From Natronomonas sp. (GTDB lineage Archaea > Halobacteriota > Halobacteria > Halobacteriales > Haloarculaceae), in NCBI GenBank assembly GCA_007121575.1, contig SKKJ01000057.1, positions 1 to 5,012 of the forward strand: a stretch of DNA of 5,012 bases, in the 5' to 3' direction. Of this stretch, positions 1 to 5,012 are shown piece after piece; the first letter of the stretch is position 1; each line of letters starts with the position of its first letter. Below the pieces are notes generated by a model. It made no database searches. It was not told the DNA's origin and was given only the letters and a program-made list of their open reading frames with translations. The translations under genes were made by a program, and so were the position numbers.

Positions 1-196
1 GGTCGTCTTCGAGCGTGCGGGCGGTGTACCCGATTCGGACGAACGCTCCGTCTTGTAATCCTTCGGATTCCTCCTCGGCTTCCGGTTCCGACGCTTCACT
101 CTCCGTTTCGGACTCGCTCAGTTCCTCCTCGGCCGCCTCTTGTGCCGCTTCATCGGCCGTTTCAGTCTCTTCGACCTCGTCAGATTCATCGCTCAT
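1..196 (-). CDS. FKBP-type peptidyl-prolyl cis-trans isomerase, N-terminal part (cut by left edge)
   Basis: Reading leftwards from the ATG at 196-194 gives 65 uninterrupted codons to the window edge. Residues 1-45 form a low-complexity acidic tail: 23 of 45 are Asp or Glu, the rest are mostly Ser, Ala and Thr, and there is no Lys or Arg. At about residue 46 it changes to GLQDGAFVRIGYTARTLEDD, which matches from memory the start of the FKBP/SlyD-like fold in haloarchaeal isomerases, whose first strand carries a V-x-I/V-x-Y-T-x-R pattern. Such enzymes catalyse cis-trans isomerisation of prolyl bonds and act as cytoplasmic folding helpers. The catalytic pocket lies outside the window, so activity cannot be judged. 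A TATA-like box sits about 26 bases before the ATG, which supports this start. Acidic N-terminal tails are common on haloarchaeal proteins of this family. The family call rests on about 20 residues. Confidence 0.8.
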   Translation of the reverse strand, partial: MSDESDEVEETETADEAAQEAAEEELSESETESEASEPEAEEESEGLQDGAFVRIGYTARTLEDD

Positions 197-218
197 ACTC
201 TGTACGACAGCCGTCGCA

Positions 219-228
219 CCCTTAACAA
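219..228 (-). promoter_or_regulatory. TATA-like box of the FKBP-type isomerase gene
   Basis: On the minus strand this reads TTGTTAAGGG, with the TTAA core at 225-222. The core lies about 26 bases before the ATG at 196. That spacing would place transcription initiation at or next to the start codon, giving a leaderless message as is common in haloarchaea. No Shine-Dalgarno sequence is seen between box and ATG. The assignment is by pattern and spacing only. Confidence 0.5.
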
Positions 229-258
229 TCACGTTTCATTGCGAGAGCGAGTCGCGAC

Positions 259-266
259 GTTTTTGC
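259..266 (+). promoter_or_regulatory. T-rich promoter box of the CYTH/CyaB gene
   Basis: GTTTTTGC ends its T run 26 bases before the ATG at 290, where a TATA-like box is expected for a leaderless haloarchaeal transcript. It is not a canonical TTTATA box. A nearly identical T5-GC element stands at the same relative position before the gene at 2243, which makes it more credible. The box lies within the 93-base region shared with the divergent isomerase gene. Confidence 0.4.
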
Positions 267-289
267 TCGCTCACTGAGTGCGTCACTCC

Positions 290-847
290 ATGTATGAAGT
301 CGAGATGAAGGTACGGGTCGACCACGATCGAATCCGGACACGTCTCGCGGAATTAGATGCTGTCCCTACCGGGACGGTGCGACAGATCGATACGTATTAC
401 GACCATCCTGTTCGGTCGTTTGCTGATACTGATGAGGCGTTTCGGATCCGTCGCGAAATAACGACCACTGATACCGCAACCGAAGAACGCGATACAACTC
501 GTGTGACCTACAAAGGTCCGCTCGTCGAAGCCGAATCGAAAACGCGAGAGGAGCTCGAGACGACGGTTGGTGATGAAGACACGTTCGCTGCAATCGTTGA
601 AAAGCTCGGATTTGAACCGGCAGCGACCGTCGAAAAGACCCGAGAACGGTTTCAGTGCGACGAGTACACGATTACACTCGATACGGTGACCGGGTTGGGA
701 GAATTTCTCGAAGTCGAAACTGAATCCGCGTCCATAGCGCCAGCCCGCGAAGGTGTAGTGGACGTTCTTTCGCGATTAGGGTTTACGCCCGACGAGCAGA
801 TTCGACGTTCCTATCTCGGTTTACTACTCGAATCTTCCGAAAGCTAA
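290..847 (+). CDS. cyaB: CYTH-domain protein, class IV adenylate cyclase (CyaB) type
   Basis: This 185-residue protein opens with the CYTH signature ExExK (E3, E5, K7) at its extreme N-terminus, as in CyaB proteins. It carries further charged residues that line the CYTH triphosphate tunnel: DTYYD at 34-38, RIR at 52-54, YKG at 74-76, REELE at 86-90, EKTRERF at 115-121, D131 and GEFLEVE at 137-143. CYTH enzymes bind triphosphates with divalent metal inside a beta-barrel. Members act as adenylate cyclase, thiamine triphosphatase or inorganic triphosphatase, and the archaeal proteins annotated CyaB have no settled role, so the substrate is open. A GTG at 278 in the same frame would add four residues, but the ATG at 290 puts ExExK at the usual position and leaves a promoter box about 26 bases upstream. 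The length fits the family and all signature blocks are intact. The protein is soluble, with no signal peptide. Confidence 0.9.
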   Translation: MYEVEMKVRVDHDRIRTRLAELDAVPTGTVRQIDTYYDHPVRSFADTDEAFRIRREITTTDTATEERDTTRVTYKGPLVEAESKTREELETTVGDEDTFAAIVEKLGFEPAATVEKTRERFQCDEYTITLDTVTGLGEFLEVETESASIAPAREGVVDVLSRLGFTPDEQIRRSYLGLLLESSES

Positions 848-885
848 ATGCGTGGTGGTTATCTTCTCGATGGGTTTGGTTTCCG

Positions 886-894
886 TAAGTTATA
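886..894 (+). promoter_or_regulatory. TATA box of the S-adenosylmethionine synthetase gene
   Basis: AAGTTATAG contains a TTATA core at 890-894, 28 bases before the ATG at 922. This is the best A/T-rich element in the 74-base gap after the cyaB stop, and it suggests mat has its own promoter with a leaderless or nearly leaderless transcript. The gap downstream of the box (895-921) contains a short GGAG (905-908) about 13 bases from the ATG, too far to be a convincing ribosome binding site. Confidence 0.5.
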
Positions 895-921
895 GAACCA
901 GTCCCGGAGTACAGAGAGACA

Positions 922-2127
922 ATGACTGATCGAAATATCCGTGTTGAACCAGTCGTCGGTCGCGCGGTCGAAGAGCAGGACGTCGAAATCGTCGAACGTA
1001 AGGGGCTCGGTCATCCTGACTCACTTTGTGACGGAATCGCTGAACACGTCTCACAGTCGCTTGCAAAGGCGTATATCGACCGCGTCGGCAAAGTGCTTCA
1101 CTACAATACTGACGAGACTCAGCTCGTGGCGGGAAGCGCAGCGCCAACGTTCGGCGGTGGGGAAGTCATCGATCCGATTTATCTGCTCATTACCGGCCGA
1201 GCTACCAAAGCGTACGAAGGGACACAGATCCCCGCAGAGACGATCGCGCTTCGTGCGGCTCGCGAATACATCTCCGAACAGTTTCCGTTCATCGACTTCG
1301 GTACGGATATCGTCGTTGATGTGAAACTGGGTGAAGGTTCAGGCGATCTGCAAGAAGTCTTCGGTGAGGACGGAAAGCAGGTCCCGATGTCGAACGACAC
1401 CTCGTTCGGCGTCGGACATGCGCCGCTGACGGAGACCGAAACGATCGTTCTCGAAACGGAACGACAACTCAACGGCGCGTACAGCGACGAGAATCCCGCT
1501 GTTGGACAGGATATCAAGGTGATGGGAAAACGCGAAGGTGACGAAATCGACGTCACGGTCGCTGTAGCGATCGTCGACCGATTCGTTTCCGATCTCGACG
1601 AATACGACGAAACGATCACCGGTATTCGAACGTTCGTTGAAGACCTCGCGGCCGGGTACACCGATCGCGAGGTGACCGTCCACGTCAACACCGCCGATGA
1701 TTACGGTGAGGATTCGATTTACCTGACGACGATCGGAACGAGTGCCGAACAGGGAGACGACGGATCGGTCGGCCGTGGCAACCGCGCGAACGGGCTCATT
1801 ACGCCGAACCGATCCATGTCGATGGAAGCGACGTCGGGGAAAAACCCCGTGAACCATATCGGGAAGATTTACAACCTGCTTTCGACGGACATCGCCCGAA
1901 CCGTCGTTGATGAAGTCGACGGGATCGAAGAGATTCGGATCCGTCTCCTCTCACAGATCGGACAGCCTATCGACCGGCCACACGTGGCCGACGCCGCGCT
2001 CGTCACCGAAGACGGAGTCGAAGTCAGCGATATCGAAACGGAGATCACCGCCATTATCGACGAGGAGCTTTCGAACGTCACATCGATCACCGAACGAGTC
2101 ATTAACGGCGAGCTGACCACGTTTTAA
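922..2127 (+). CDS. mat: S-adenosylmethionine synthetase, archaeal type
   Basis: Methionine adenosyltransferase (EC 2.5.1.6) makes S-adenosylmethionine from methionine and ATP, releasing phosphate and pyrophosphate, and supplies methyl groups for nucleic acid, lipid and cofactor methylation in the cytoplasm. The 401 residues match the usual length of about 400 for the archaeal family, which is very divergent from bacterial MetK. Visible hallmarks are [19 protein letters not shown] (25-43), the nucleotide-binding region containing the GHPD motif; [13 protein letters not shown] (59-71); a glycine-rich segment [20 protein letters not shown] (272-291); and [14 protein letters not shown] (305-318). 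The ATG at 922 follows a TATA-like box by 28 bases and begins a protein with the expected N-terminus. There is no sign of frameshift or truncation. The gene lies 74 bases after cyaB on the same strand, but with its own promoter-like box, so I infer separate transcription. Confidence 0.97.
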   Translation: MTDRNIRVEPVVGRAVEEQDVEIVERKGLGHPDSLCDGIAEHVSQSLAKAYIDRVGKVLHYNTDETQLVAGSAAPTFGGGEVIDPIYLLITGRATKAYEGTQIPAETIALRAAREYISEQFPFIDFGTDIVVDVKLGEGSGDLQEVFGEDGKQVPMSNDTSFGVGHAPLTETETIVLETERQLNGAYSDENPAVGQDIKVMGKREGDEIDVTVAVAIVDRFVSDLDEYDETITGIRTFVEDLAAGYTDREVTVHVNTADDYGEDSIYLTTIGTSAEQGDDGSVGRGNRANGLITPNRSMSMEATSGKNPVNHIGKIYNLLSTDIARTVVDEVDGIEEIRIRLLSQIGQPIDRPHVADAALVTEDGVEVSDIETEITAIIDEELSNVTSITERVINGELTTF

Positions 2128-2146
2128 ACGATCTTGTGGCGCTTTT
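2122..2146 (+). terminator. Possible T-tract terminator after mat
   Basis: A T4 run overlaps the mat stop codon (2122-2125) and a second T4 run follows in a GC-flanked context (2143-2146). Archaeal RNA polymerase commonly terminates at U-rich tracts without needing a hairpin. These runs are short, and a stronger T5 run occurs at 2215-2219, so the true 3' end may lie further down. Confidence 0.25.
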
Positions 2147-2157
2147 GCCGACGTTAC

Positions 2158-2214
2158 GTACACAGATCGATTGCGGTTTACGCTGACGGTATCTGTGTGT
2201 AGAGGCGAAACCGC
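2158..2214. repeat. Two interlocked inverted repeats in the mat / DUF5804 intergenic region
   Basis: Pair A is ACACAGAT (2160-2167) with ATCTGTGT (2191-2198): 8 perfect pairs, extendable by two G-U pairs in RNA to 2158 and 2200. Pair B is GCGGTTT (2173-2179) with AAACCGC (2208-2214): 7 perfect pairs, followed directly by T5 (2215-2219). The arms come in the order A, B, A', B', so the two stems either form a pseudoknot-like fold or exclude each other. They may be the mat 3' end or DNA sites next to the downstream promoter. The pairing is seen directly; a function is not shown. Confidence 0.45.
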
Positions 2215-2222
2215 TTTTTGCC
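2211..2222 (+). promoter_or_regulatory. T-rich promoter box of the DUF5804-like gene
   Basis: CCGCTTTTTGCC has a T5 run at 2215-2219 that ends 24 bases before the ATG at 2243, the spacing of a leaderless haloarchaeal promoter. It resembles the box before cyaB (T5 followed by GC, with CTCG close behind). It overlaps the right arm of inverted repeat B, so it could instead, or also, be the U-tract of a terminator for mat. Confidence 0.4.
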
Positions 2223-2242
2223 TCGGTCGACCATACCGAGCT

Positions 2243-2695
2243 ATGACGCGGGTGTGTTTGGTCGGAGACGAGGACGTCGAACTCCGGTATGAGCTCGTCA
2301 GTCGGGAGACTGCCCGTGAAGCGCTTGCTACCTACGAGTTGACCACCCCATATACAAACACCATCGCGCTCGATACTGTTTCGGTCGGTGCTGCCGTTTC
2401 GTTACTGAACGATCTCAATTGGTATCTGGTTCGGTTCGTCGAGGAAGCTCTCGTGTTCGAACCGTCGATCAGCGACGACGAATGGCTCTCTCGAGCACTC
2501 GCCTCGGCGATCCGAGACAACGAGTGTACTCCCGAAGAATCCGATCGATATCTAAAAGTTTTCGGCATTGACGACGGACAGCTCCTCGAACCGATGTTTG
2601 TCACTCGGACCGGCCCGGAACTTCCGGCTTACGATCTCCACGACGTCGAAGACACGCTTGTCGTCAGAGTGACTGAAGCAGAGTTCGGGGCATGA
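2243..2695 (+). CDS. Uncharacterised haloarchaeal protein, DUF5804-like
   Basis: This encodes a 150-residue soluble acidic protein of unknown function. From memory the start MTRVCLVGDEDVELRYELVS and the end VVRVTEAEFGA fit a family found in haloarchaea, DUF5804, but I could not search for it. Visible order: a short hydrophobic first strand (RVCLVG, 3-8); a charged region; a mixed segment SVGAAVSLLNDLNWYLVRFV (47-66) that looks like a helix of a globular core rather than a membrane span; an acidic middle (75-112); and a C-terminal strand pattern (DTLVVRVTE, 137-145). The cysteines C5 and C95 form no metal-binding motif. The frame also has a TTG at 2171, but that would add 24 residues running through an inverted repeat and the promoter-like box, so I chose the ATG at 2243, about 24 bases after that box. 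The gene stands alone between mat and a convergent gene. Confidence 0.85.
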   Translation: MTRVCLVGDEDVELRYELVSRETAREALATYELTTPYTNTIALDTVSVGAAVSLLNDLNWYLVRFVEEALVFEPSISDDEWLSRALASAIRDNECTPEESDRYLKVFGIDDGQLLEPMFVTRTGPELPAYDLHDVEDTLVVRVTEAEFGA

Positions 2696-2700
2696 GGCCG

Positions 2701-3150
2701 CTATATTTCGACGCCGCTCGGAATGAGACTCTTTTCGCGGAGTAACTCTCCGTCGCGGTTATACACGAGAAGCGTCGATTTATCGTATCGCACGAGTTCT
2801 CGCCCGTCCTCGTTTTCAATGACGACTCCGTAGTGCGTCTCGTTTTCGTCACCGTCTGCAACTGCGCTGGTGATCGAAAATACGATCTCTGGATCGGTGT
2901 TGAGCTCGAGCACGTACTCGCCGGTGACACGGTCAGCTATCGCGAGTACTCCTCTCGGGTCATCCGATTCAAGCGACGTTTGGAGACGATACGTAATGTC
3001 GATCTCGCTGCCATCTAGTTGTCTCTCTCCGCGCTGGAGCCGCGGCTCGAACTCCTCGGTTGGCCCTTCATACGCGATCCGTATGATGGGCCGTTCTGAG
3101 TCGCTGGCTTGCACGCCCGTCGGATCCAGAGTGAAATAATCGCGGCGCAT
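2701..3150 (-). CDS. Uncharacterised haloarchaeal protein, DUF5793-like
   Basis: This encodes a 149-residue soluble protein. Its ends, MRRDYFTLDP (1-10) and LLREKSLIPSGVEI (136-149), together with YRLQTSL (54-60), RVTGEYVLELN (74-84) and LLVYNRDGELL (127-137), fit what I recall of the haloarchaeal family DUF5793, whose function is unknown. Many short alternating hydrophobic/polar stretches (PIIRIAY, YVLELN, YGVVIEN, LLVYN) suggest a beta-rich fold. There is no signal peptide, membrane segment or recognisable catalytic motif. The start is well fixed: the minus-strand frame has a TAA at 3159-3157, and the ATG at 3150-3148 is the first start after it. It converges with the plus-strand gene ending at 2695, leaving 5 bases between the stops. 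No clear TATA box is seen at the expected distance upstream. Gene reality is well supported; the family name is from memory. Confidence 0.85.
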   Translation of the reverse strand: MRRDYFTLDPTGVQASDSERPIIRIAYEGPTEEFEPRLQRGERQLDGSEIDITYRLQTSLESDDPRGVLAIADRVTGEYVLELNTDPEIVFSITSAVADGDENETHYGVVIENEDGRELVRYDKSTLLVYNRDGELLREKSLIPSGVEI

Positions 3151-3221
3151 CCGTGCTTACTTTCTCGTACGTGTGCCCCACGCATGAACGTAACGCCCGC
3201 GTCATACGACTCGCCTATCGA

Positions 3222-3233
3222 ATCACCGGTGAT
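3222..3233. repeat. Perfect 12-base palindrome ATCACCGGTGAT
   Basis: The sequence equals its own reverse complement over 12 bases and sits in the gene-free region between two divergent genes, 72 bases before the DUF5793-like start and about 140 bases before the TATA-like box of the ATPase. Length and symmetry suit a dimeric regulator site. With no second copy visible in the window, this remains a guess. Confidence 0.35.
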
Positions 3234-3370
3234 CGCTAGCTCGGTATCGGCAATCATCGCTGACAGACGATCCGTCTCTGACGTTTCGGCACCTCATCTC
3301 TCTGATCAGCTGTCGATGCGTCCATCCACCTCTCGAACCGGCGCGATTATACAACACCGAACGCGGCAGA

Positions 3371-3378
3371 CATTTATC
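3371..3378 (+). promoter_or_regulatory. TATA-like box of the secretion ATPase gene
   Basis: CATTTATC carries a TTTAT core at 3373-3377, the most TATA-like element upstream of the ATPase. It lies about 50 bases before the ATG at 3427, so transcription would start near 3400 and leave a leader of roughly 25 bases, unlike the other genes here. That leader contains GGATGG (3414-3419), about 7 bases before the ATG, a weak candidate ribosome binding site. Confidence 0.4.
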
Positions 3379-3426
3379 TCATAGGCTCACATACGCTGAA
3401 GTACGTGCCGGTAGGATGGGACAAAA

Positions 3427-5012
3427 ATGACGCGTGATGGGTCTGACGACGACGAAAGTACGATCCGAGAGCGACTTGTTCGAACACTCGAAACCATCCG
3501 TGGCTCTTCGGTCCCTGGCGGACCGTACCGCCCCAAGGTCGCCGGTCCGATCGTTGAGGACCGAACGTTCGAAAACCGAACCGTCGAACGATACTGGCTC
3601 AATCCTCCGTTTTCGTACGCTGCGATCACGTATGATGAAGACGCGAACCAACACCGATACAACGCCGTCGAACCCGAACTCGATAGATTCGAGCGGGATC
3701 TCCTCGAAACGCTCTATGACGACGTTCGAACACCGCTTTTATACGGTTCATACGACGGCCCACCGGAGGACGTACTGAAAGACGAACTACGCCGTCGGCT
3801 CGAACGATACGGAATCGAGACCGACGTCGTCGGGCTCTACCGACTCTATTACTATCTGTATCGGACGTTCAAAGGATTCGGCCGAATCGATCCACTGATG
3901 GCGGATCCGTATATCGAAGATATCTCCTGTGACGGATATTCGATCCCGCTGTACGTTTATCACGAACGGTATCAGGATATCGAGACCAGCATTTCCTTTA
4001 CGGAAGATGAGCTCGATGACTACGTCGTCGGGATGGCGCAACAAGCGGGACGTCATATCTCGGTGGGGAGCCCGATCGTCGAGACGACGCTCCGTGACGG
4101 ATCGCGCGCTGAACTGGCCCTCGGCGAGGAAGTGACACCACGCGGTTCTGCATTCACGATTCGAAAGTACAGCGAAGAACCGTTTACTCCGGTTGATCTC
4201 CTCGAGTTCGGGACGTTTTCGTTGGAGCAAATGGCGTATCTGTGGATGGCGATCGAGCACAACAAAAACATCGTCTTCGCTGGCGGGACCGCCTCCGGGA
4301 AGACGACATCGCTGAACGCGATCTCGATGTTTATACCACCCCGATCGAAACTCATCACGATCGAGGACACCCGCGAGCTATCGCTGTATCATGACAACTG
4401 GCTTTCGTGTATCACTCGCGAGCGGCTCGATGACGGCGCGAACGTGACGATGTATGATCTGCTTCGATCGGCGCTCCGACACCGTCCAGAGTATATCATC
4501 GTCGGAGAGGTACGCGGTAAGGAAGCGATTACGCTGTTTCAAGCGATGAACACCGGCCATACGACGCTTTCGACGATGCATGCCGACTCCGTTCAAACCG
4601 TCATTAACCGGCTCGAAAACGAACCGATCAACGTGCCTCGCTCGATGGTTCAATCGCTCGACGTGCTCTGTGTCCAAACGCTTTCGCGCTTCGGTAGCGA
4701 ACGAGTGAGGCGAGCAGAGACGATCGCCGAGATCGAAGGGATCGATCAGCGGACTGGTGAACTCGATTACACGAGCGCATACCGGTGGAACTCCTCATCG
4801 GATCGTTTCGATGAAGGGACCGCAAGGCTGATGAACGAGATTCAAAACGAGCGAGGATGGTCGAGAACGGAGTTATTGAAGGAGTTGCGTCGTCGCCGCC
4901 GGTTCCTCGAATTTCTTCGCGAACGTGAGGTCAACGGATACGAACGGTTCACGGCGATGGTGAATCAGTATTATGCCGCACCAGAGGACGTCATGGACCG
5001 AATCGAAGCCAC
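3427..5012 (+). CDS. Type II/IV secretion system ATPase, FlaI (ArlI)/PilB family, 3' end cut by right edge
   Basis: This encodes a cytoplasmic ATPase that powers assembly of archaeal type IV pilus-like filaments by acting on a TadC/ArlJ-type membrane platform. The frame is open for 528 codons to the window edge. N-terminal domains occupy about 1-275, including FKGFGRIDPLMADPYIEDIS (148-167) and FTIRKYSEEPFTPVDL (243-258). The motor domain has Walker A GGTASGKTT (286-294, K292), an Asp box ITIEDTREL (310-318), Walker B YIIVGEVRG (356-364, E361), and a His box ending STMHADS (382-388, H385). All key residues are present. The last visible residues, NQYYAAPEDVMDRIEA, resemble the C-terminus of Sulfolobus FlaI, so little is probably missing. 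The start is the first ATG after an in-frame TAG at 3412-3414. The motor matches ArlI closely, but no archaellum genes precede it, so a pilus ATPase is equally possible and no symbol is given. It is probably the first gene of an operon continuing rightwards. Confidence 0.95.
   Translation, partial: MTRDGSDDDESTIRERLVRTLETIRGSSVPGGPYRPKVAGPIVEDRTFENRTVERYWLNPPFSYAAITYDEDANQHRYNAVEPELDRFERDLLETLYDDVRTPLLYGSYDGPPEDVLKDELRRRLERYGIETDVVGLYRLYYYLYRTFKGFGRIDPLMADPYIEDISCDGYSIPLYVYHERYQDIETSISFTEDELDDYVVGMAQQAGRHISVGSPIVETTLRDGSRAELALGEEVTPRGSAFTIRKYSEEPFTPVDLLEFGTFSLEQMAYLWMAIEHNKNIVFAGGTASGKTTSLNAISMFIPPRSKLITIEDTRELSLYHDNWLSCITRERLDDGANVTMYDLLRSALRHRPEYIIVGEVRGKEAITLFQAMNTGHTTLSTMHADSVQTVINRLENEPINVPRSMVQSLDVLCVQTLSRFGSERVRRAETIAEIEGIDQRTGELDYTSAYRWNSSSDRFDEGTARLMNEIQNERGWSRTELLKELRRRRRFLEFLREREVNGYERFTAMVNQYYAAPEDVMDRIEA

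Larger units (their letters stand above)
3151..3426. other. Divergent intergenic region without a convincing gene
   Basis: This 276-base gap separates the minus-strand DUF5793-like gene from the plus-strand secretion ATPase. Frames open across it are Ser/Arg-rich or overlap the flanking gene and look non-coding. I find no tRNA arms. It contains a perfect 12-base palindrome (3222-3233), a 5-base hairpin with a 3-base loop (AGACG 3265-3269 / CGTCT 3273-3277), an 8-base palindrome CTGATCAG (3302-3309) overlapping CAGCTG (3307-3312), a GCTAGC (3235-3240), and a TATA-like ATTTATC before the ATPase. Most likely it holds the regulatory sites of the two divergent genes. Confidence 0.6.

Noticed and set aside
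278..289. GTG start four codons upstream of the chosen cyaB start
   Set aside because: The ATG at 290 places the ExExK motif at residues 3-7, as is usual for CyaB, and gives better spacing to the promoter box.
15..308. Plus-strand open frame of 97 codons, Ser-rich
   Set aside because: It is the antisense of the acidic isomerase N-terminus (GAA/GAG and TCC repeats read as Ser-rich) and runs through the divergent promoter region into the cyaB start.
1339..1857. Minus-strand open frame of 172 codons
   Set aside because: It lies wholly inside the mat gene on the opposite strand and shows no family features.
2171..2242. TTG-initiated 24-residue extension of the DUF5804-like protein
   Set aside because: The stretch covers parts of both inverted repeats and the promoter-like box, and the N-terminus from the ATG at 2243 fits the family as I recall it.
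3015..3257. Minus-strand open frame of 80 codons overlapping the DUF5793-like gene
   Set aside because: It overlaps the better-supported gene out of frame, and its second half is basic and Ser-rich as expected of a shifted frame. The first 40 codons are less odd, so a tiny peptide is not fully excluded.
3330..3346. Minus-strand GGTTCGAGA resembling a tRNA T-loop
   Set aside because: The flanking bases do not form a 5-pair T-stem, and no anticodon or acceptor arms are found around it.
3109..3384. Plus-strand open frame of 91 codons (or 66 codons from the ATG at 3184) in the gap before the ATPase
   Set aside because: Ser/Arg-rich composition unlike the acidic proteins around it, overlap with the antisense of the DUF5793-like gene, and no recognisable domain.
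3787..4260. Minus-strand open frame of 157 codons
   Set aside because: It is the shadow of the secretion ATPase, whose plus-strand frame carries conserved motifs throughout.

Overview
The window looks like an ordinary chromosomal stretch from a halophilic archaeon (Halobacteria). The evidence is strongly acidic proteins rich in Asp and Glu, an archaeal-type S-adenosylmethionine synthetase, two small protein families I recall only from haloarchaea, a FlaI/PilB-type archaeal secretion ATPase, and TATA-like boxes about 25-30 bases before several start codons with no Shine-Dalgarno (leaderless-style transcription). By eye the G+C is in the mid-50s percent, moderate for this group. I do not name a species.

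Layout. Positions 1-196 (minus) hold the acidic N-terminus of an FKBP-type peptidyl-prolyl isomerase that runs off the left edge. A 93-base divergent promoter region separates it from a CYTH-domain protein annotated as class IV adenylate cyclase (290-847, plus). Next come S-adenosylmethionine synthetase (922-2127, plus) and an uncharacterised 150-residue haloarchaeal protein (2243-2695, plus). An uncharacterised 149-residue haloarchaeal protein (2701-3150, minus) faces it, with 5 bases between the two stop codons. After a 276-base region without a convincing gene but with several short palindromes, a large type II/IV secretion ATPase starts at 3427 (plus). It is still open at the right edge after 528 codons and appears close to its C-terminus.

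How the genes relate. The first four genes look like single transcription units, each with its own promoter-like box. They are housekeeping (protein folding, AdoMet supply) or of unknown role. The ATPase is probably the first gene of a surface-filament assembly operon, with membrane platform and pilin genes expected beyond the right edge. I see no CRISPR array, tRNA, rRNA, insertion sequence or phage gene. The main curiosities are non-coding: two interlocked inverted repeats between mat and the next gene, a shared T5-GC promoter element, palindromes before the ATPase, and a four-codon mini-ORF overlapping the ATPase start codon. No complete new system is visible; the two uncharacterised small proteins are the least explained coding content.
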